DNA of 64,000 nucleotides, taken from QHWT01 sp963755695. Lineage in GTDB: Bacteria; Acidobacteriota; Vicinamibacteria; Vicinamibacterales; 2-12-FULL-66-21. A program made the translations under genes and the position numbers. The stretch is from assembly GCA_963755695.1 (NCBI GenBank), contig CAVWLB010000008.1, forward strand, positions 62,001-126,000, written 5' to 3'. The stretch's first letter is position 1. Each line of letters begins with the position of its first letter. Positions 27,518-36,571 of the stretch are shown here, piece after piece. The notes beneath the pieces were generated by a model. It was not told where the DNA came from. It ran no database searches and saw nothing but the letters and a program-made list of their open reading frames with translations.

Positions 27518-30309
27518 CGCGTTCCGCCGGCAAACGTGATCTCATACAGATAGACGCGGTCGTCGCCCAACTCGCGCCGCTCCAAGAGCTGAATGCGAGA
27601 CGGCTGGCCAAGCTTCCCCAGGTCCTCTTTGTAGACGTTGGCGGTGTCCGGGAAAAAACCGGCGCGTACGTATGCGAATTCCGCCGGCGTCAGGGTTCCC
27701 GCGCGCGCCGCATCGAGCAGACGACGGAGCTCGTCGGCCACTTGCGGTTCGTGGTCGTCAATCGGAGCAGGCGGCGGCACCGCCAGTCTGGGATTGACGA
27801 TCGCCGCAATCCCATCGACGAACCGCGAAGGATCGGCCTGCGCGAGGTTGGCGAGAACGACGATCGAGAGATCGTCGCCGACAAAGCGAGAGAGCTGCGT
27901 CCTGAATCCTTGCCAGGCGCCTCCGTGCTCCTGCAGGGGGTGGTGGTCGCGCTCTTCGAGGCCCCAGCCAAAACCATACGGATACGGCTTTCCGCTCGAA
28001 AGGCGCACCGGCGTCAGGATCTGTTCCCAGCTCTCCGGCTTGAGAATTGCCCGGCGCTTCACCGCCGCATCCCATTTGACGAGGTCGTCAATCGACCAGT
28101 AGAGCGAGCCATCGGCCGTGGTGTTCAGTTGCGGCGCGACCCACTCCTGGTTCTTGATGTCTCCCTTCACCAGCCGGTACCCGGCGGCGCGATTTGCAAT
28201 CACATCCTCTTCGCTGATGACGCGCGCGGTCGACATCCCGAGCGGCTTGAAGATGCGTTCGGCAAGCACGTCGCCATAGAACTGCCCCGACACGCGGTGG
28301 ACGATGAACCCGAGCAGCGCGTAACCGGTGTTGCTGTAGTTCCATCGCGTTCCTGGCGGAAACTCGAGCTTCTGTTCGAACGCCAGCTTCGCAAGCTGAT
28401 CTTCCGTGTAGTCCTTGCGGTAATCGAAACTGCTGGTCGTATAGTCGGGAATTCCGGACGTATGGGTCAGCAGATGCCGTACCGTGATCGCCTTCCAGGT
28501 GACGGGTGCGTCCGGGAAGAATTTGGTGATCGGATCGGTCAGGGCGAGCTTGCCGTCTTCCACCAACAGCATCACCGCCGCCGCGGTGAACATCTTGCCG
28601 AGCGAGCCGGACTGAAAAATCGTTTCGTCCGTAACCGGCACGAAGTGCTCGAGATTGGCGTATCCGTAGCCGCGCGCCGATACCTCTCCCTTGTTGACGA
28701 TGCCAATCGCGATGCCTGGGATGCGCTGGCGCTGCATTTCGTCGCGGACGAACGCGTCGATGCGCTGTTCAGCCGTCGGGGTTGCGGGCGCGTCCTGCAG
28801 CATCGACTCCGTGTGACGCAACGCATGTCCCGGGTACTTGCCCGTCGGCCTACCGTTGTCATACACAATCTCGCCGTTGACCCATACCGTCTGGATCCCG
28901 ATGGAGGTTGCATGCGGCTCGGCGATCGTCGCGCGCTCGGCTACGGTTGACGGATCGAAAAGCACCAGATCGGCCGAGAGCCCCGGACGGATCGTGCCTC
29001 GATCGGTAATCCCGACATTGGCGGCCGAGAGACTGGTCATCTTTCTGATCGCATCCTCGAGTGTCAGGACGTGTCGTTCCCGCACGTAATGACCGAGGAC
29101 GCGCGTGAACGAGCCATAGCCTCGGGGATGTGCCCCGTCCAGTTCACCGTCGCTGCAGATATTCGTCAACGGCCAGCCGAGCAGCCGCTCGATGTCCCGC
29201 TCGTCCATCCCGGTCGCGACGACGCTTTCGCTTCGACCGGGACCTTGCGTCTCGGCGATGAGCGCCATGAGCGTTGTGGCCGGATCGGTGCCGCGAAGCT
29301 GCGCAATCTGCCGGACGGTCTTTCCCGCGTACGACAAATCGGGTGAGAACGAACCCAGAAGCAGGTCGTCAGGGGAAGCGACCTCTTTCAGAATGAACTC
29401 CGTCTCCTTGCGGTCGGTGAAGTTTCGCTTGGGGTAGAGCACCGTGAGTGTGGACTGCCACATCGTCCAGGGGTAGACGTCGGCGGTGACGCCGATTCCG
29501 TCCTGTCGTGCTCCGTCGAGCCTGGCAATCAGCTTGTCTCCCTGACCCCAGAGTCCACGCATGGCGAGCTTCATGTGGGAGACCTGCACCGGCATCGTCG
29601 CCGCGCGGCCGATGGTGATCAGTTCGTCGAGTGCCGGCCAGAACTGCCGATCCTCGCTGCGAATGTGGCTGATGTATCGTCCCCCGGCGGCCGCCGCGAC
29701 CTGCGCGAGCTCCAGCACCTCGGCCGGCGCGGAGAAGATCCCCGGGTCGTACTCGAGGCCGGTGGAAAGCCCAAGAGCACCGGAGGCCAGTTCCTCGCGC
29801 AACAGATTCTTCATCCGGGCAAGTTCGCTGTCCGACGCGATGCGCTTGTAGTCGTCGCCCATCACGTGCCGCCTCAGCGTGCCGTGACCGATGTACGACG
29901 CGATGTTGACCGCCGGCGGCTCGGAATCGACGCGCGCGAAGAACGACGCGAGCGGCAACGACGATCCACCGTCCTGTCCGACGACAATCGTGGTCACTCC
30001 TTGACTCACGGCGGCGAGCGCGTCGCGATGCTCGAAGATTCCGCGGTCGTGATGGCTATGGGTATCGATGAATCCGGGCGCGAGGGTGAGGCCGCGCGCG
30101 TCGATGACACGGTCCGCAGAATCTCGCAATCCTGAGCCGATCGCAGCGATCTTGCCATCCACAATCCGCACGTCGGCTCGCCGGGCCGGCGCGCCTGTGC
30201 CGTCGAGAACGACTGCGTTGGTGATGACCAGCGACTGCGCAGAACTGGCCGGAGCCACGAACGCAAGCGCGATGAGGAGGACGATTCCTCGAGTGGGCAT
30301 GCGCGACAT
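27451..30309 (-). CDS. fusion of D-aminoacylase (amidohydrolase) and serine beta-lactamase-family hydrolase
   Basis: 952 residues with a signal peptide (LLIALAFVAPASSAQS). Residues ~26-500: N-acyl-D-amino-acid deacylase of the amidohydrolase superfamily, with metal motif F-I-D-T-H-S-H-H-D (80-88), SHIRSED, QVSHMK, and the end strand LSADLVLFDP. Residues ~510-840: class C beta-lactamase/DD-peptidase fold with S-L-G-K (nucleophile Ser569, Lys572), Y-S-N (658-660) and H-G-G (795-797) in the third motif position. A ~110-residue tail follows. ATG 30309 has AAAGG close upstream; ATG 30300 is the alternative. Likely periplasmic. Inference: cleavage of D-amino-acid-containing peptides or amides from peptidoglycan, with both active sites intact by motif. 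Confidence 0.9.
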   Translation of the reverse strand: MSRMPTRGIVLLIALAFVAPASSAQSLVITNAVVLDGTGAPARRADVRIVDGKIAAIGSGLRDSADRVIDARGLTLAPGFIDTHSHHDRGIFEHRDALAAVSQGVTTIVVGQDGGSSLPLASFFARVDSEPPAVNIASYIGHGTLRRHVMGDDYKRIASDSELARMKNLLREELASGALGLSTGLEYDPGIFSAPAEVLELAQVAAAAGGRYISHIRSEDRQFWPALDELITIGRAATMPVQVSHMKLAMRGLWGQGDKLIARLDGARQDGIGVTADVYPWTMWQSTLTVLYPKRNFTDRKETEFILKEVASPDDLLLGSFSPDLSYAGKTVRQIAQLRGTDPATTLMALIAETQGPGRSESVVATGMDERDIERLLGWPLTNICSDGELDGAHPRGYGSFTRVLGHYVRERHVLTLEDAIRKMTSLSAANVGITDRGTIRPGLSADLVLFDPSTVAERATIAEPHATSIGIQTVWVNGEIVYDNGRPTGKYPGHALRHTESMLQDAPATPTAEQRIDAFVRDEMQRQRIPGIAIGIVNKGEVSARGYGYANLEHFVPVTDETIFQSGSLGKMFTAAAVMLLVEDGKLALTDPITKFFPDAPVTWKAITVRHLLTHTSGIPDYTTSSFDYRKDYTEDQLAKLAFEQKLEFPPGTRWNYSNTGYALLGFIVHRVSGQFYGDVLAERIFKPLGMSTARVISEEDVIANRAAGYRLVKGDIKNQEWVAPQLNTTADGSLYWSIDDLVKWDAAVKRRAILKPESWEQILTPVRLSSGKPYPYGFGWGLEERDHHPLQEHGGAWQGFRTQLSRFVGDDLSIVVLANLAQADPSRFVDGIAAIVNPRLAVPPPAPIDDHEPQVADELRRLLDAARAGTLTPAEFAYVRAGFFPDTANVYKEDLGKLGQPSRIQLLERRELGDDRVYLYEITFAGGTRYARLGLAPDGRVSAFSLRADP

Positions 30310-30614
30310 GATGCCTTTCGGTACAGCTGGAGGCAACAATATCGTTGAGGCGACAGGAGGCGACCGGTCCGTGCGATCACGCACACATGGGCTGTAGCGT
30401 TGAGCCGATCCCTGGCGGTCAAAATGGAAACACTCCAGCACACCGGCGCGGGTTCTCGAGCGCCTTCGTGGTGCAGAAGCTAACGTTCTTTTGACGACGG
30501 CTGACTATCGCGGCTCATCAACATCTTGTGCACGCTTGTTGCAGACCGGCGCCCATCAGCAAGACACCCTTCCGGTAGGTGTCATACCCGCTCCCAGAGA
30601 GCGAGGAGGTCACC
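30310..30614. other. divergent intergenic region (305 bp)
   Basis: Lies between the D-aminoacylase start and the HAF-repeat gene start and must hold both promoters. A small hairpin (GACACC 30563-30568 / GGTGTC 30578-30583) sits just before the plus-strand ribosome site GAGGAGGT (30603-30610). A TTGACG near 30495 has no convincing -10 at the right distance. Nothing else recognised. Confidence 0.4.
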
Positions 30615-31701
30615 GTGACTCGGAAGATTTTGCCCTGCCTGGCATTCCTCATCGCGCTCGCCATTGGCGACGCCATGTTCAGCTCTCCGCTTACTGCCAG
30701 CGGCGGCAGCGGCGGCGGCACCGCCACCTCCACGTCTGGCGTGAAATGGATCGGAACCTTGGGCGGCGGCTCGAGCCAGTCGTATGAGGTGTCTTCGAAC
30801 GGTTCGGTGGTGGTGGGGTACGCCTCGAACACCAGCGGCCAGTACCCGGGCATTTCGATGGACGGCTACCGGTGGAATGAAAGACCTCGGTGATTTCGGC
30901 TACGCGTTTGCCGCCGCATATGGCACCTCGGGGGACGGGTCTGTCGTTGTCGGCGAAGCCTGGAACGCCCGTTTCGAGCAGCGTGCTTTTCGCTGGACGG
31001 CTGCCGGCGGTCTCCAGGACCTTGGTACTTTAGGCGGCGTGTATGCCGTATCGGCGGACGTGTCCGCAAACGGCCTGGTGATCGTCGGACAGGCCTATGA
31101 CATCAACAGCAACAACCACGCGTTTCGCTGGACTGCCGCGTCGGGGATGCAGGATCTCGGTACGTTCGGAGGATTCGAAAGCGGAGCGTACGCGGTTTCG
31201 GCCGACGGATCGGTCGTCGTCGGAGCGGCAGACGCTCCTGGCGGTCAGCGTCACGCGTTTCGATGGACCGCGGCGACGGGCATGCGTTTCATCGGGACTC
31301 TTGGCGGCTTCGAGAGCGAGGGGTTTGGTGTGTCGGCAGATGGCTCGGTCGTCGTCGGACGATCGGACACCGCTGCCAGCGGTCGGCACGCCTTCCGATG
31401 GACGGCCGCTGGAGGCATGCAGGATCTCGGCACCCTGGGCGGCGTGGACAGCGCCGCGTACGACGTGTCTGCCGATGGTTCGGTCGTCGTCGGCGATTCG
31501 TCGGACGCGAGCGGGATGACACGCGCCTTTCGTTGGACCCCCGCAAATCGGATGCAGAGCCTGAGCACGCTCTATTCGGGGTCGATTGGAAGCGGGTCGT
31601 ACCTGACATACGCGAATGCGGTCTCCGCTGACGGCCTGCACGTCGGGGGCTACGGCTACAACCGGCGCAACGCGCGGTACGAGGCCTACCTTACCAACTG
31701 A
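30615..31701 (+). CDS. secreted HAF-repeat protein, frameshifted at about 30846
   Basis: Start GTG 30615, with GAGGAGGT 4 bases upstream and a signal peptide (ILPCLAFLIALAIGDAMFSS) followed by a Gly/Ser linker. The rest is a run of ~40-residue extracellular HAF repeats: RHAFRWTAAGGMQDLGTLGG alternating with AYDVSADGSVVVG, about six units. After G-Q-Y the frame shifts: one C too many in CCC (30845-30847); removing it gives Q-Y-R-A-F-R-W-T, restoring the repeat. Predicted beta-propeller-like or beta-rich surface protein of ~360 residues; function unknown. The frameshift is probably an error because the repeat phase is kept. Confidence 0.8.
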
Positions 31702-31823
31702 AGCACGGTCGAAAGCCAAGCCGGACGAGAAAAGAATTCCCACAAACGCAGACTTTGGGCGGGATTCTGCAAATTTTTTGTCCGAACGAGTGATTCGTTT
31801 ACCGCTGAGCATGTTAGGCTCGG

Positions 31824-31847
31824 ACGCCGGCAGCCCCCTGCCGGCGT
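31824..31847. terminator. strong GC hairpin between HAF gene and subtilase gene
   Basis: ACGCCGGCAG, loop CCCC, CTGCCGGCGT: a perfect 10-bp stem, 122 bases after the HAF stop and 34 bases before the ribosome site of the subtilase. There is no T-run after it, so it may be a Rho-independent-like stop without U tract or a structure in the subtilase leader. Confidence 0.4.
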
Positions 31848-31890
31848 ACCCCCAGCGCCCTGTGGAATCGGTCGACAGCAAGGAGGACGG

Positions 31891-33147
31891 ATGAAAGTCT
31901 ATCCAGGTACCCAGGGTCTGTTTGCCGTCTGCGCGGTGGCAGCCGCCATATTCGTGCCGGTACGCGCGCAACAAGACAACAGCCTGGCGCGGGCAGACGC
32001 CGTGCGGCAGGATCGCGGAAGCGGTGAGGACACTTCGCGTTTTCAGCGTCACCGGGAGAAGAGGATTCCGAGCCAGTACATCGTCGTACTCGATCAGGAT
32101 GCTGCCGGCGCGGCCGCCGACGCGGGTCTCGCGGCGGCGGATGCGGATCAGGTGATTCTGACGACGTCATCGGGGCGAGTGAAGCAGGTTTACGCAAACG
32201 CGCTCCGCGGCTTCTCCGCCGAGATGACTGAAGCCGACGCGATTGCCCTCAGTAACGACCCGCGTGTCCGCTTCGTGGAAGAGGACTCGATCGTGGAGAT
32301 CCTCACCACGCAGGCCAACCCGCCCTGGGGACTGGATCGGATCGACGAGAGTGCGCTTCCCGTGAGCGGCACCTACACCTACACGGCCAGCGGCAGCGGC
32401 GTAAATGCCTACATCATCGACACCGGTATTCGTACCACGCACACCCAGTTCGGCGGTCGGGCGTCGGTGGCGTTCGACGCGGTTGGCGATGGACAGAACG
32501 GCAGCGACTGCAATGGCCACGGCACTCATGTATCTGGAACCGTCGGTGGGTCGACCTACGGCGTCGCGAAGTCGGTTCACCTCTTTGCGGTGCGCGTGCT
32601 CAACTGCTCCGGATTGGGAACGACGTCAGGGGTGATTGCGGGCGTGGACTGGGTGACGGCCAACCACGCCAGTCCGGCAGTGGCCAACATGAGCCTCGGC
32701 GGCGGCGTCTCGACGGCGCTCGACACGGCGGTCAGGAACTCAATCGCCTCTGGGGTCACGTATGCGATTGCGGCGGGAAACTCGAACATGAATGCGAGCG
32801 GCTTTTCGCCCGCGCACGTCAGCGAGGCCATCACCGTGGGCTCGAGCACGATGACCGACGCGCGATCCTCCTTCTCGAATTTCGGCAGCGTCGTGGATAT
32901 TTTCGCACCGGGTTCCGCCATCACGTCCGCCTGGGCGACGTCCGACACGGCCACCACCACCATCAGCGGCACGTCGATGGCCACACCGCATGTGACGGGG
33001 GTCGCGGCGCGGTACCTGCAAAACAACCGGACGGCATCGCCGGCGACGGTTAGAAACGCGATCGTCAGCTTCGCCAATCTGAACCACCTCAGCGGAATAC
33101 CGTCAGGCACCGCCAACCGGCTGCTGAAGTGGTCCGGGACGCGGTAA
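31891..33147 (+). CDS. secreted S8 family subtilisin-like serine peptidase (proteinase K type)
   Basis: 418-residue secreted peptidase. Signal peptide (FAVCAVAAAIFVPVRAQ), inhibitor-I9-type propeptide (residues ~60-135: SQYIVVLDQD ... FVEEDSIVEI), then catalytic domain with Asp177 (IIDTGIRTTH), His210 (NGHGTHVSGTVGG) and Ser362 (GTSMATPHVTGVAA). Order and length match aqualysin/proteinase K-like enzymes; no C-terminal extra domain. ATG 31891 has a consensus AGGAGG 5 bases upstream. Probably autoprocessed after export and acting outside or in the periplasm. No dedicated regulator nearby. Confidence 0.94.
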   Translation: MKVYPGTQGLFAVCAVAAAIFVPVRAQQDNSLARADAVRQDRGSGEDTSRFQRHREKRIPSQYIVVLDQDAAGAAADAGLAAADADQVILTTSSGRVKQVYANALRGFSAEMTEADAIALSNDPRVRFVEEDSIVEILTTQANPPWGLDRIDESALPVSGTYTYTASGSGVNAYIIDTGIRTTHTQFGGRASVAFDAVGDGQNGSDCNGHGTHVSGTVGGSTYGVAKSVHLFAVRVLNCSGLGTTSGVIAGVDWVTANHASPAVANMSLGGGVSTALDTAVRNSIASGVTYAIAAGNSNMNASGFSPAHVSEAITVGSSTMTDARSSFSNFGSVVDIFAPGSAITSAWATSDTATTTISGTSMATPHVTGVAARYLQNNRTASPATVRNAIVSFANLNHLSGIPSGTANRLLKWSGTR

Positions 33148-33229
33148 TAATAATGTGATGGGTCGCGGATGCCGGGCGGAGTACCGGCGGCGCGAAATGC
33201 GGAGGGCAGACGCCGGAAAGGACGAATCC

Positions 33230-33658
33230 GTGTTGAGTCGCTGGTCCATCGTCGCGCTGTTATCAGCGATATGTTGCGCGGCCACGCCAGCCGAGTCGGT
33301 TCCGTTCAAGAAACTCGATCGCGGTCAGCAAAGCTTCATCGAAGAGGCGCGCGAAGTGGTTGTGCGCACTGCCGCCGAGTGGGCGGCGTTGTGGAAGCAG
33401 CACGCGCCCGATCAGCAGCGGCCGGCCGTCGATTTCACCCGTTCGATGGTTGTCGGGGTGTTTCTCGGGTCGCGTCCGACCGGCGGCCACAGCGTCGAGA
33501 TCACCCGCGTCGATCGCGAAGGCTCCGATCTCGTCGTCACCTATCGGGAGAGACAACCGGGAAACTCGGACATCGTGACCCAAGTGATCACGATGCCGTA
33601 CGAGCTCGTGACGATCGACCGATCCGACGGTAACGTTCGGTTCACCCGCGCACAGTGA
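33230..33658 (+). CDS. PrcB-like exported protein
   Basis: 142 residues from GTG 33230 (ribosome site GGAAAGG 8-14 bases upstream). Signal peptide (WSIVALLSAICCAATPAES), then a small domain: REVVVRTAAEWAALWKQH, RSMVVGVFLGSRPTGGHSVEI, VTQVITMPYELVTI. This is the pattern of the PrcB C-terminal domain, named from a Treponema protease complex subunit. It follows a subtilase gene by 82 bases; a functional tie to the peptidase is plausible but unproven. An upstream ATG at 33155 in the same frame gives a poor N-terminus. Confidence 0.6.
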   Translation: MLSRWSIVALLSAICCAATPAESVPFKKLDRGQQSFIEEAREVVVRTAAEWAALWKQHAPDQQRPAVDFTRSMVVGVFLGSRPTGGHSVEITRVDREGSDLVVTYRERQPGNSDIVTQVITMPYELVTIDRSDGNVRFTRAQ

Positions 33659-33740
33659 AAGCCGACCCTCGAGCGGCGCAGACCTTCCTCGCGATCGAAT
33701 GAACGCCTGATCAAACCTTCAACTCCCTAACCGGAAGCCA

Positions 33741-34700
33741 ATGTTCGATTCCACTGTGGAATGGCTGCTCGCCGGGGATCCCGCTATTCGCTGGCAGGCA
33801 CTGCGAGACCTGGTCGGAGCACCGGCAGGCCGGGTAGAGCGACAGCGAAGGACGATCGCACGTGAGGGCTGGGGCCGTCGCCTGCTTGCCAGGCAGGACG
33901 CTCGCGGCACCTGGGCGGGAGGGCTGTACTCCCCCAAGTGGACTTCGACCACCTACACGTTGCTGTTGCTTCGTGATTTCGGTCTGCCGTCGACCAATCG
34001 CCAGGCGCGGAAAGCCTGTGCTCTCCTTCTCGATGAGGGACTTCAGCCCGACGGCGGGATCAATTATGGGACCTGGGCCAGGTGGATCCGTCGGAGTGAG
34101 ACCTGCATCACCGGCATGGTGCTCTCCATCCTTTCCTACTTCGAATTCCACGATGACCGCCTCGACACGATTGCCCGGTACCTGCTCGAGCAACAGATGG
34201 CGGACGGTGGCTGGAATTGCGCGCGCGCCGGCGGGGCGACCCACAGTTCGGTCCACACCACGATCAGCGCCCTGGAAGGCCTCCGGAATTACGAACTGCA
34301 CCGGGGACGTAAACTTCGGGGCATCCGGCGCGCTCAGCAGCGCGGTCGCGAGTTCCTTCTCGTGCATCGGCTGTTTCGCTCTCACCGCACGGGTGAAATC
34401 ATCAAGAAAGATTTCGTACGCTTCGCCTTTCCTCCGCGGTGGCACTACGACATTCTTCGCGCGCTCGACTACTTCCAGTCGGTTGACGCGCCTCGTGATC
34501 GACGACTGACCGAGGCGATCGACATCGTCCGCAGCGGTCGAGGCTCCGGCGGTCGTTGGCCGCTGCAGCACTCGTACAGGGGGAAGACCTACTTCGAGCT
34601 GGAAACCCGGGGGATGCCGAGCCGCTGGAACACGCTCCGAGCGTTGCGCGTGCTGAAATGGTGGGAACGCGGCAGAGGGGGAATCGTTACGTCTCAATGA
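33741..34700 (+). CDS. alpha/alpha-toroid protein (prenyltransferase/squalene-cyclase-like repeats)
   Basis: 319-residue soluble protein with helix-hairpin repeats of the terpenoid cyclase/prenyltransferase toroid kind: WLLAGDPAIRWQALRDL, DARGTWAGGLYSPKWTSTTY, LLLDEGLQPDGGINY, LEQQMADGGWNCARAGGATH. No D-x-D-D cyclase acid motif and no prenyltransferase zinc site is evident, so enzymatic function is uncertain. ATG 33741; GGAA 8-11 bases upstream is weak. The 3' end overlaps the end of the convergent sigma-factor gene by 14 bases. Confidence 0.65.
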   Translation: MFDSTVEWLLAGDPAIRWQALRDLVGAPAGRVERQRRTIAREGWGRRLLARQDARGTWAGGLYSPKWTSTTYTLLLLRDFGLPSTNRQARKACALLLDEGLQPDGGINYGTWARWIRRSETCITGMVLSILSYFEFHDDRLDTIARYLLEQQMADGGWNCARAGGATHSSVHTTISALEGLRNYELHRGRKLRGIRRAQQRGREFLLVHRLFRSHRTGEIIKKDFVRFAFPPRWHYDILRALDYFQSVDAPRDRRLTEAIDIVRSGRGSGGRWPLQHSYRGKTYFELETRGMPSRWNTLRALRVLKWWERGRGGIVTSQ

Positions 34701-35922
34701 GAGCCCGACGGCGCCGTCGCAGGAAGTCGCGCTCGCTGGCGTTGTCGGCGCGGGCGATCGCTGCTTCATAGGCTAGCGCCGCTTCGTCCGTGCGGCCCAG
34801 GCGCCGGAGCAGATCGGCGCGAATCGCGTGGAACAGGTGCTGGTCGACGAGCTCGAGCGCGTCGACTGCCGCGAGGGCTGCGCCAGGCCCGTCTACCTCC
34901 GCGAGCGCCACCGCGCGGTTGAGGCTGACCACCGGACTCGGAGTCATCGACACCAGCTGATCGTACAGTTGCAGAATCTGTCTCCAGTCGGTTGCCGACG
35001 CGGCCGGCGCGTCGCTGTGGACAGCGTTGATCGCCGCCTGAATCTGATATGGACCCGGCTGGTTCCGGGCCAGACAGCGCCGGACGATCGCCTGCCCTTC
35101 TGAAATGAGATCCTGGTTCCAGAGTTTGCGATTCTGTTCCGTGAGCCGAACCAGGTCACCGTCGAGAGTGGTGCGAGCCGTCCGGCGCGACTCGATCAGC
35201 AGCATCAGTGCCAGCAGCCCCTGGACCTCCGGTTCATCCGGCATGAGTTCCGTGGCGAGCCGGCCAAGGCGGATCGCCTCCGCACACAGGTCCTCGCGCA
35301 CGAGGCGATCGCCGGAGCTCGCGGCGTAGCCTTCGTTGAAAATCAGATAGATGACCGCGAGCACCGCGTGAAGACGGCCGGGCAGGTCCTTCTCGTCCGG
35401 AACCCGATATGGGATTCGGGCTGCACGGATCTTGGTTTTCGCCCGAACCAGCCGCTGAGCCATCGTCGACTCGGGAACCAGGAACGCGCGGGCAATCTCC
35501 GCGGTCGAGAGTCCGCCAAGAAGCCGAAGGGTCAGCGCGACTTGAGCGGCGGGGGCAATCGCCGGATGACAGCAGGTGAAAATCAGCCGGAGTCTGTCAT
35601 CGCGCACGGTGCTCTCGTCGTTCTGGTCGTCGGGCGACTCATGGTTTACGTGCATCAGAGCAGCCTGGGTGTGACGGTCCTGGCGTGATGCCTCGCGGCG
35701 GAGACGATCGATGGCGCGGTTGCGAGCCGTCGTAATGATCCATCCGGCGGGCGCGGGCGGTAGGCCCGTGGAAGGCCATCGTTCGACCGCGACCGTAAAC
35801 GCGTCCTGGACGGCCTCCTCGGCGAGGTCGATGTCACCGACGTAGCGCACCAGGACGGCTACGGCGCGGCCGTACTCGTCGCGAAACACGCGTTCGATGT
35901 CCGAAGTGCTCAGGGTCCCCAC
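34687..35922 (-). CDS. ECF42-type RNA polymerase sigma factor with C-terminal extension
   Basis: 411-residue extracytoplasmic-function sigma factor. Region 2 is near residues 10-80 (VGDIDLAEEAVQDAFTVAVERW, GWIITTARNRAIDRLRR); region 4 near 125-180 (LTLRLLGGLSTAEIARAFLV, ESTMAQRLVRAK). The ~230-residue C-terminal extension (LPGRLHAVLAVIYLIFNEGY, LCAEAIRLGRLATELMPDEPE, VSLNRAVALAEVDGP) is the TPR-like DUF6596 region typical of ECF42, which lacks a classical anti-sigma. GTG 35922; GGAGAG lies inside the preceding DGPF gene end. The adjacent DGPF gene is the usual ECF42 partner, so the pair probably forms one operon. Confidence 0.9.
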   Translation of the reverse strand: MGTLSTSDIERVFRDEYGRAVAVLVRYVGDIDLAEEAVQDAFTVAVERWPSTGLPPAPAGWIITTARNRAIDRLRREASRQDRHTQAALMHVNHESPDDQNDESTVRDDRLRLIFTCCHPAIAPAAQVALTLRLLGGLSTAEIARAFLVPESTMAQRLVRAKTKIRAARIPYRVPDEKDLPGRLHAVLAVIYLIFNEGYAASSGDRLVREDLCAEAIRLGRLATELMPDEPEVQGLLALMLLIESRRTARTTLDGDLVRLTEQNRKLWNQDLISEGQAIVRRCLARNQPGPYQIQAAINAVHSDAPAASATDWRQILQLYDQLVSMTPSPVVSLNRAVALAEVDGPGAALAAVDALELVDQHLFHAIRADLLRRLGRTDEAALAYEAAIARADNASERDFLRRRRRALIET

Positions 35923-35943
35923 AGACGCGTCAGCTCTCCAAGT

Positions 35944-36303
35944 TCACTGGAACGGCCGAACCTCGATCGCGAGGCCATCGGAGCGTCCCGGGAGGGTCAG
36001 CGTGCGAGCAGCCTTGCCGGCCCATTCGAGAGCGGCATCCAGATCCGGCACCTTGATAATCAGGAAACCGCCGATGTGCTCCTTCCCTTCCGCGAACGGC
36101 CCGTCGGTGATGAGCACGTCGCCCCGTTGAACTCGTACGACCGTGGCGGTGGTCGGCGGATGCAGGCCGCCGTTGAACACCCAGACTCCGGCGGCCTTCG
36201 TTTCCTCGATCAGCGCGTTGACCCCGCGCATCACCTTCTCGAGGGCGTCGGGAGGCGGGAGTTCGCCGTCGGGCTGATAGATGTTGAGCAGGTACTGTTT
36301 CAT
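35944..36303 (-). CDS. YCII-related DGPF-domain protein
   Basis: 119-residue dimeric alpha/beta-barrel protein of the YCII family: KQYLLNIYQPDGELPPP at the N-terminus and the diagnostic LITDGPFAEGKEHIGGFLII. ATG 36303 has AGGAG 7 bases upstream and overlaps the stop of a 34-codon ORF (ATGA). The ECF42 sigma gene starts 21 bases after the stop. DGPF proteins are the conserved partner of ECF42 sigma factors and are thought to be their targets or modulators; the mechanism is not settled. Confidence 0.92.
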   Translation of the reverse strand: MKQYLLNIYQPDGELPPPDALEKVMRGVNALIEETKAAGVWVFNGGLHPPTTATVVRVQRGDVLITDGPFAEGKEHIGGFLIIKVPDLDAALEWAGKAARTLTLPGRSDGLAIEVRPFQ

Positions 36304-36404
36304 GACGTCTGCTCCTGCGCGGTTGCACTCGCCTCGTCCGCTCGACTCGGTACCTGCATCACGACATTGAGAGACAGATTTTCGACCACCATGAGTTTGC
36401 TCAT
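36300..36404 (-). pseudogene. 34-codon ORF resembling the N-terminus of a dihydrofolate-reductase/RibD-C family protein
   Basis: ATG 36404 with a good ribosome site (AGGAG, about 7 bases away). The peptide M-S-K-L-M-V-V-E-N-L-S-L-N-V-V-M-Q-V-P resembles the first beta-strand of bacterial DHFR-like RibD_C proteins (typically K-L-I-V-x-x-x-x-S-L-D-G-V-M-Q-x-P). It then ends after 34 codons with its TGA overlapping the DGPF start. Either a truncated relic of a DHFR-like gene, which often accompanies DGPF/ECF42 genes, or a short coupled leader ORF. Confidence 0.45.
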
Positions 36405-36571
36405 CTTCGACTCCTCTACTCCAGCTTGCGAGCTCTCTATCGGCTCTTCATGGTCTATACGAACGGCAACCGGCTGGATCGACAGAGGACCGGGCACATC
36501 GCATGATTTTCGCGGATACTGACGGGGGAAACCAGCCATAGGGCGGCGCGGGCGTAACCAGGAGAACGGAC
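36405..36571. other. divergent intergenic region upstream of ECF42/DGPF operon and hydrolase
   Basis: 167 bases that must contain the promoters of the leftward DGPF-sigma operon and of the rightward hydrolase. I did not identify a convincing -35/-10 pair on either strand. Confidence 0.3.

Noticed and set aside
27742..28950. 402-codon plus-strand ORF opposite the D-aminoacylase fusion
   Set aside because: Shadow of a well-conserved gene in GC-rich DNA; no domain, signal or ribosome site.
30900..31600. DNA tandem repeat array
   Set aside because: The periodicity is the ~40-residue HAF protein repeat in a single frame, not a non-coding array.
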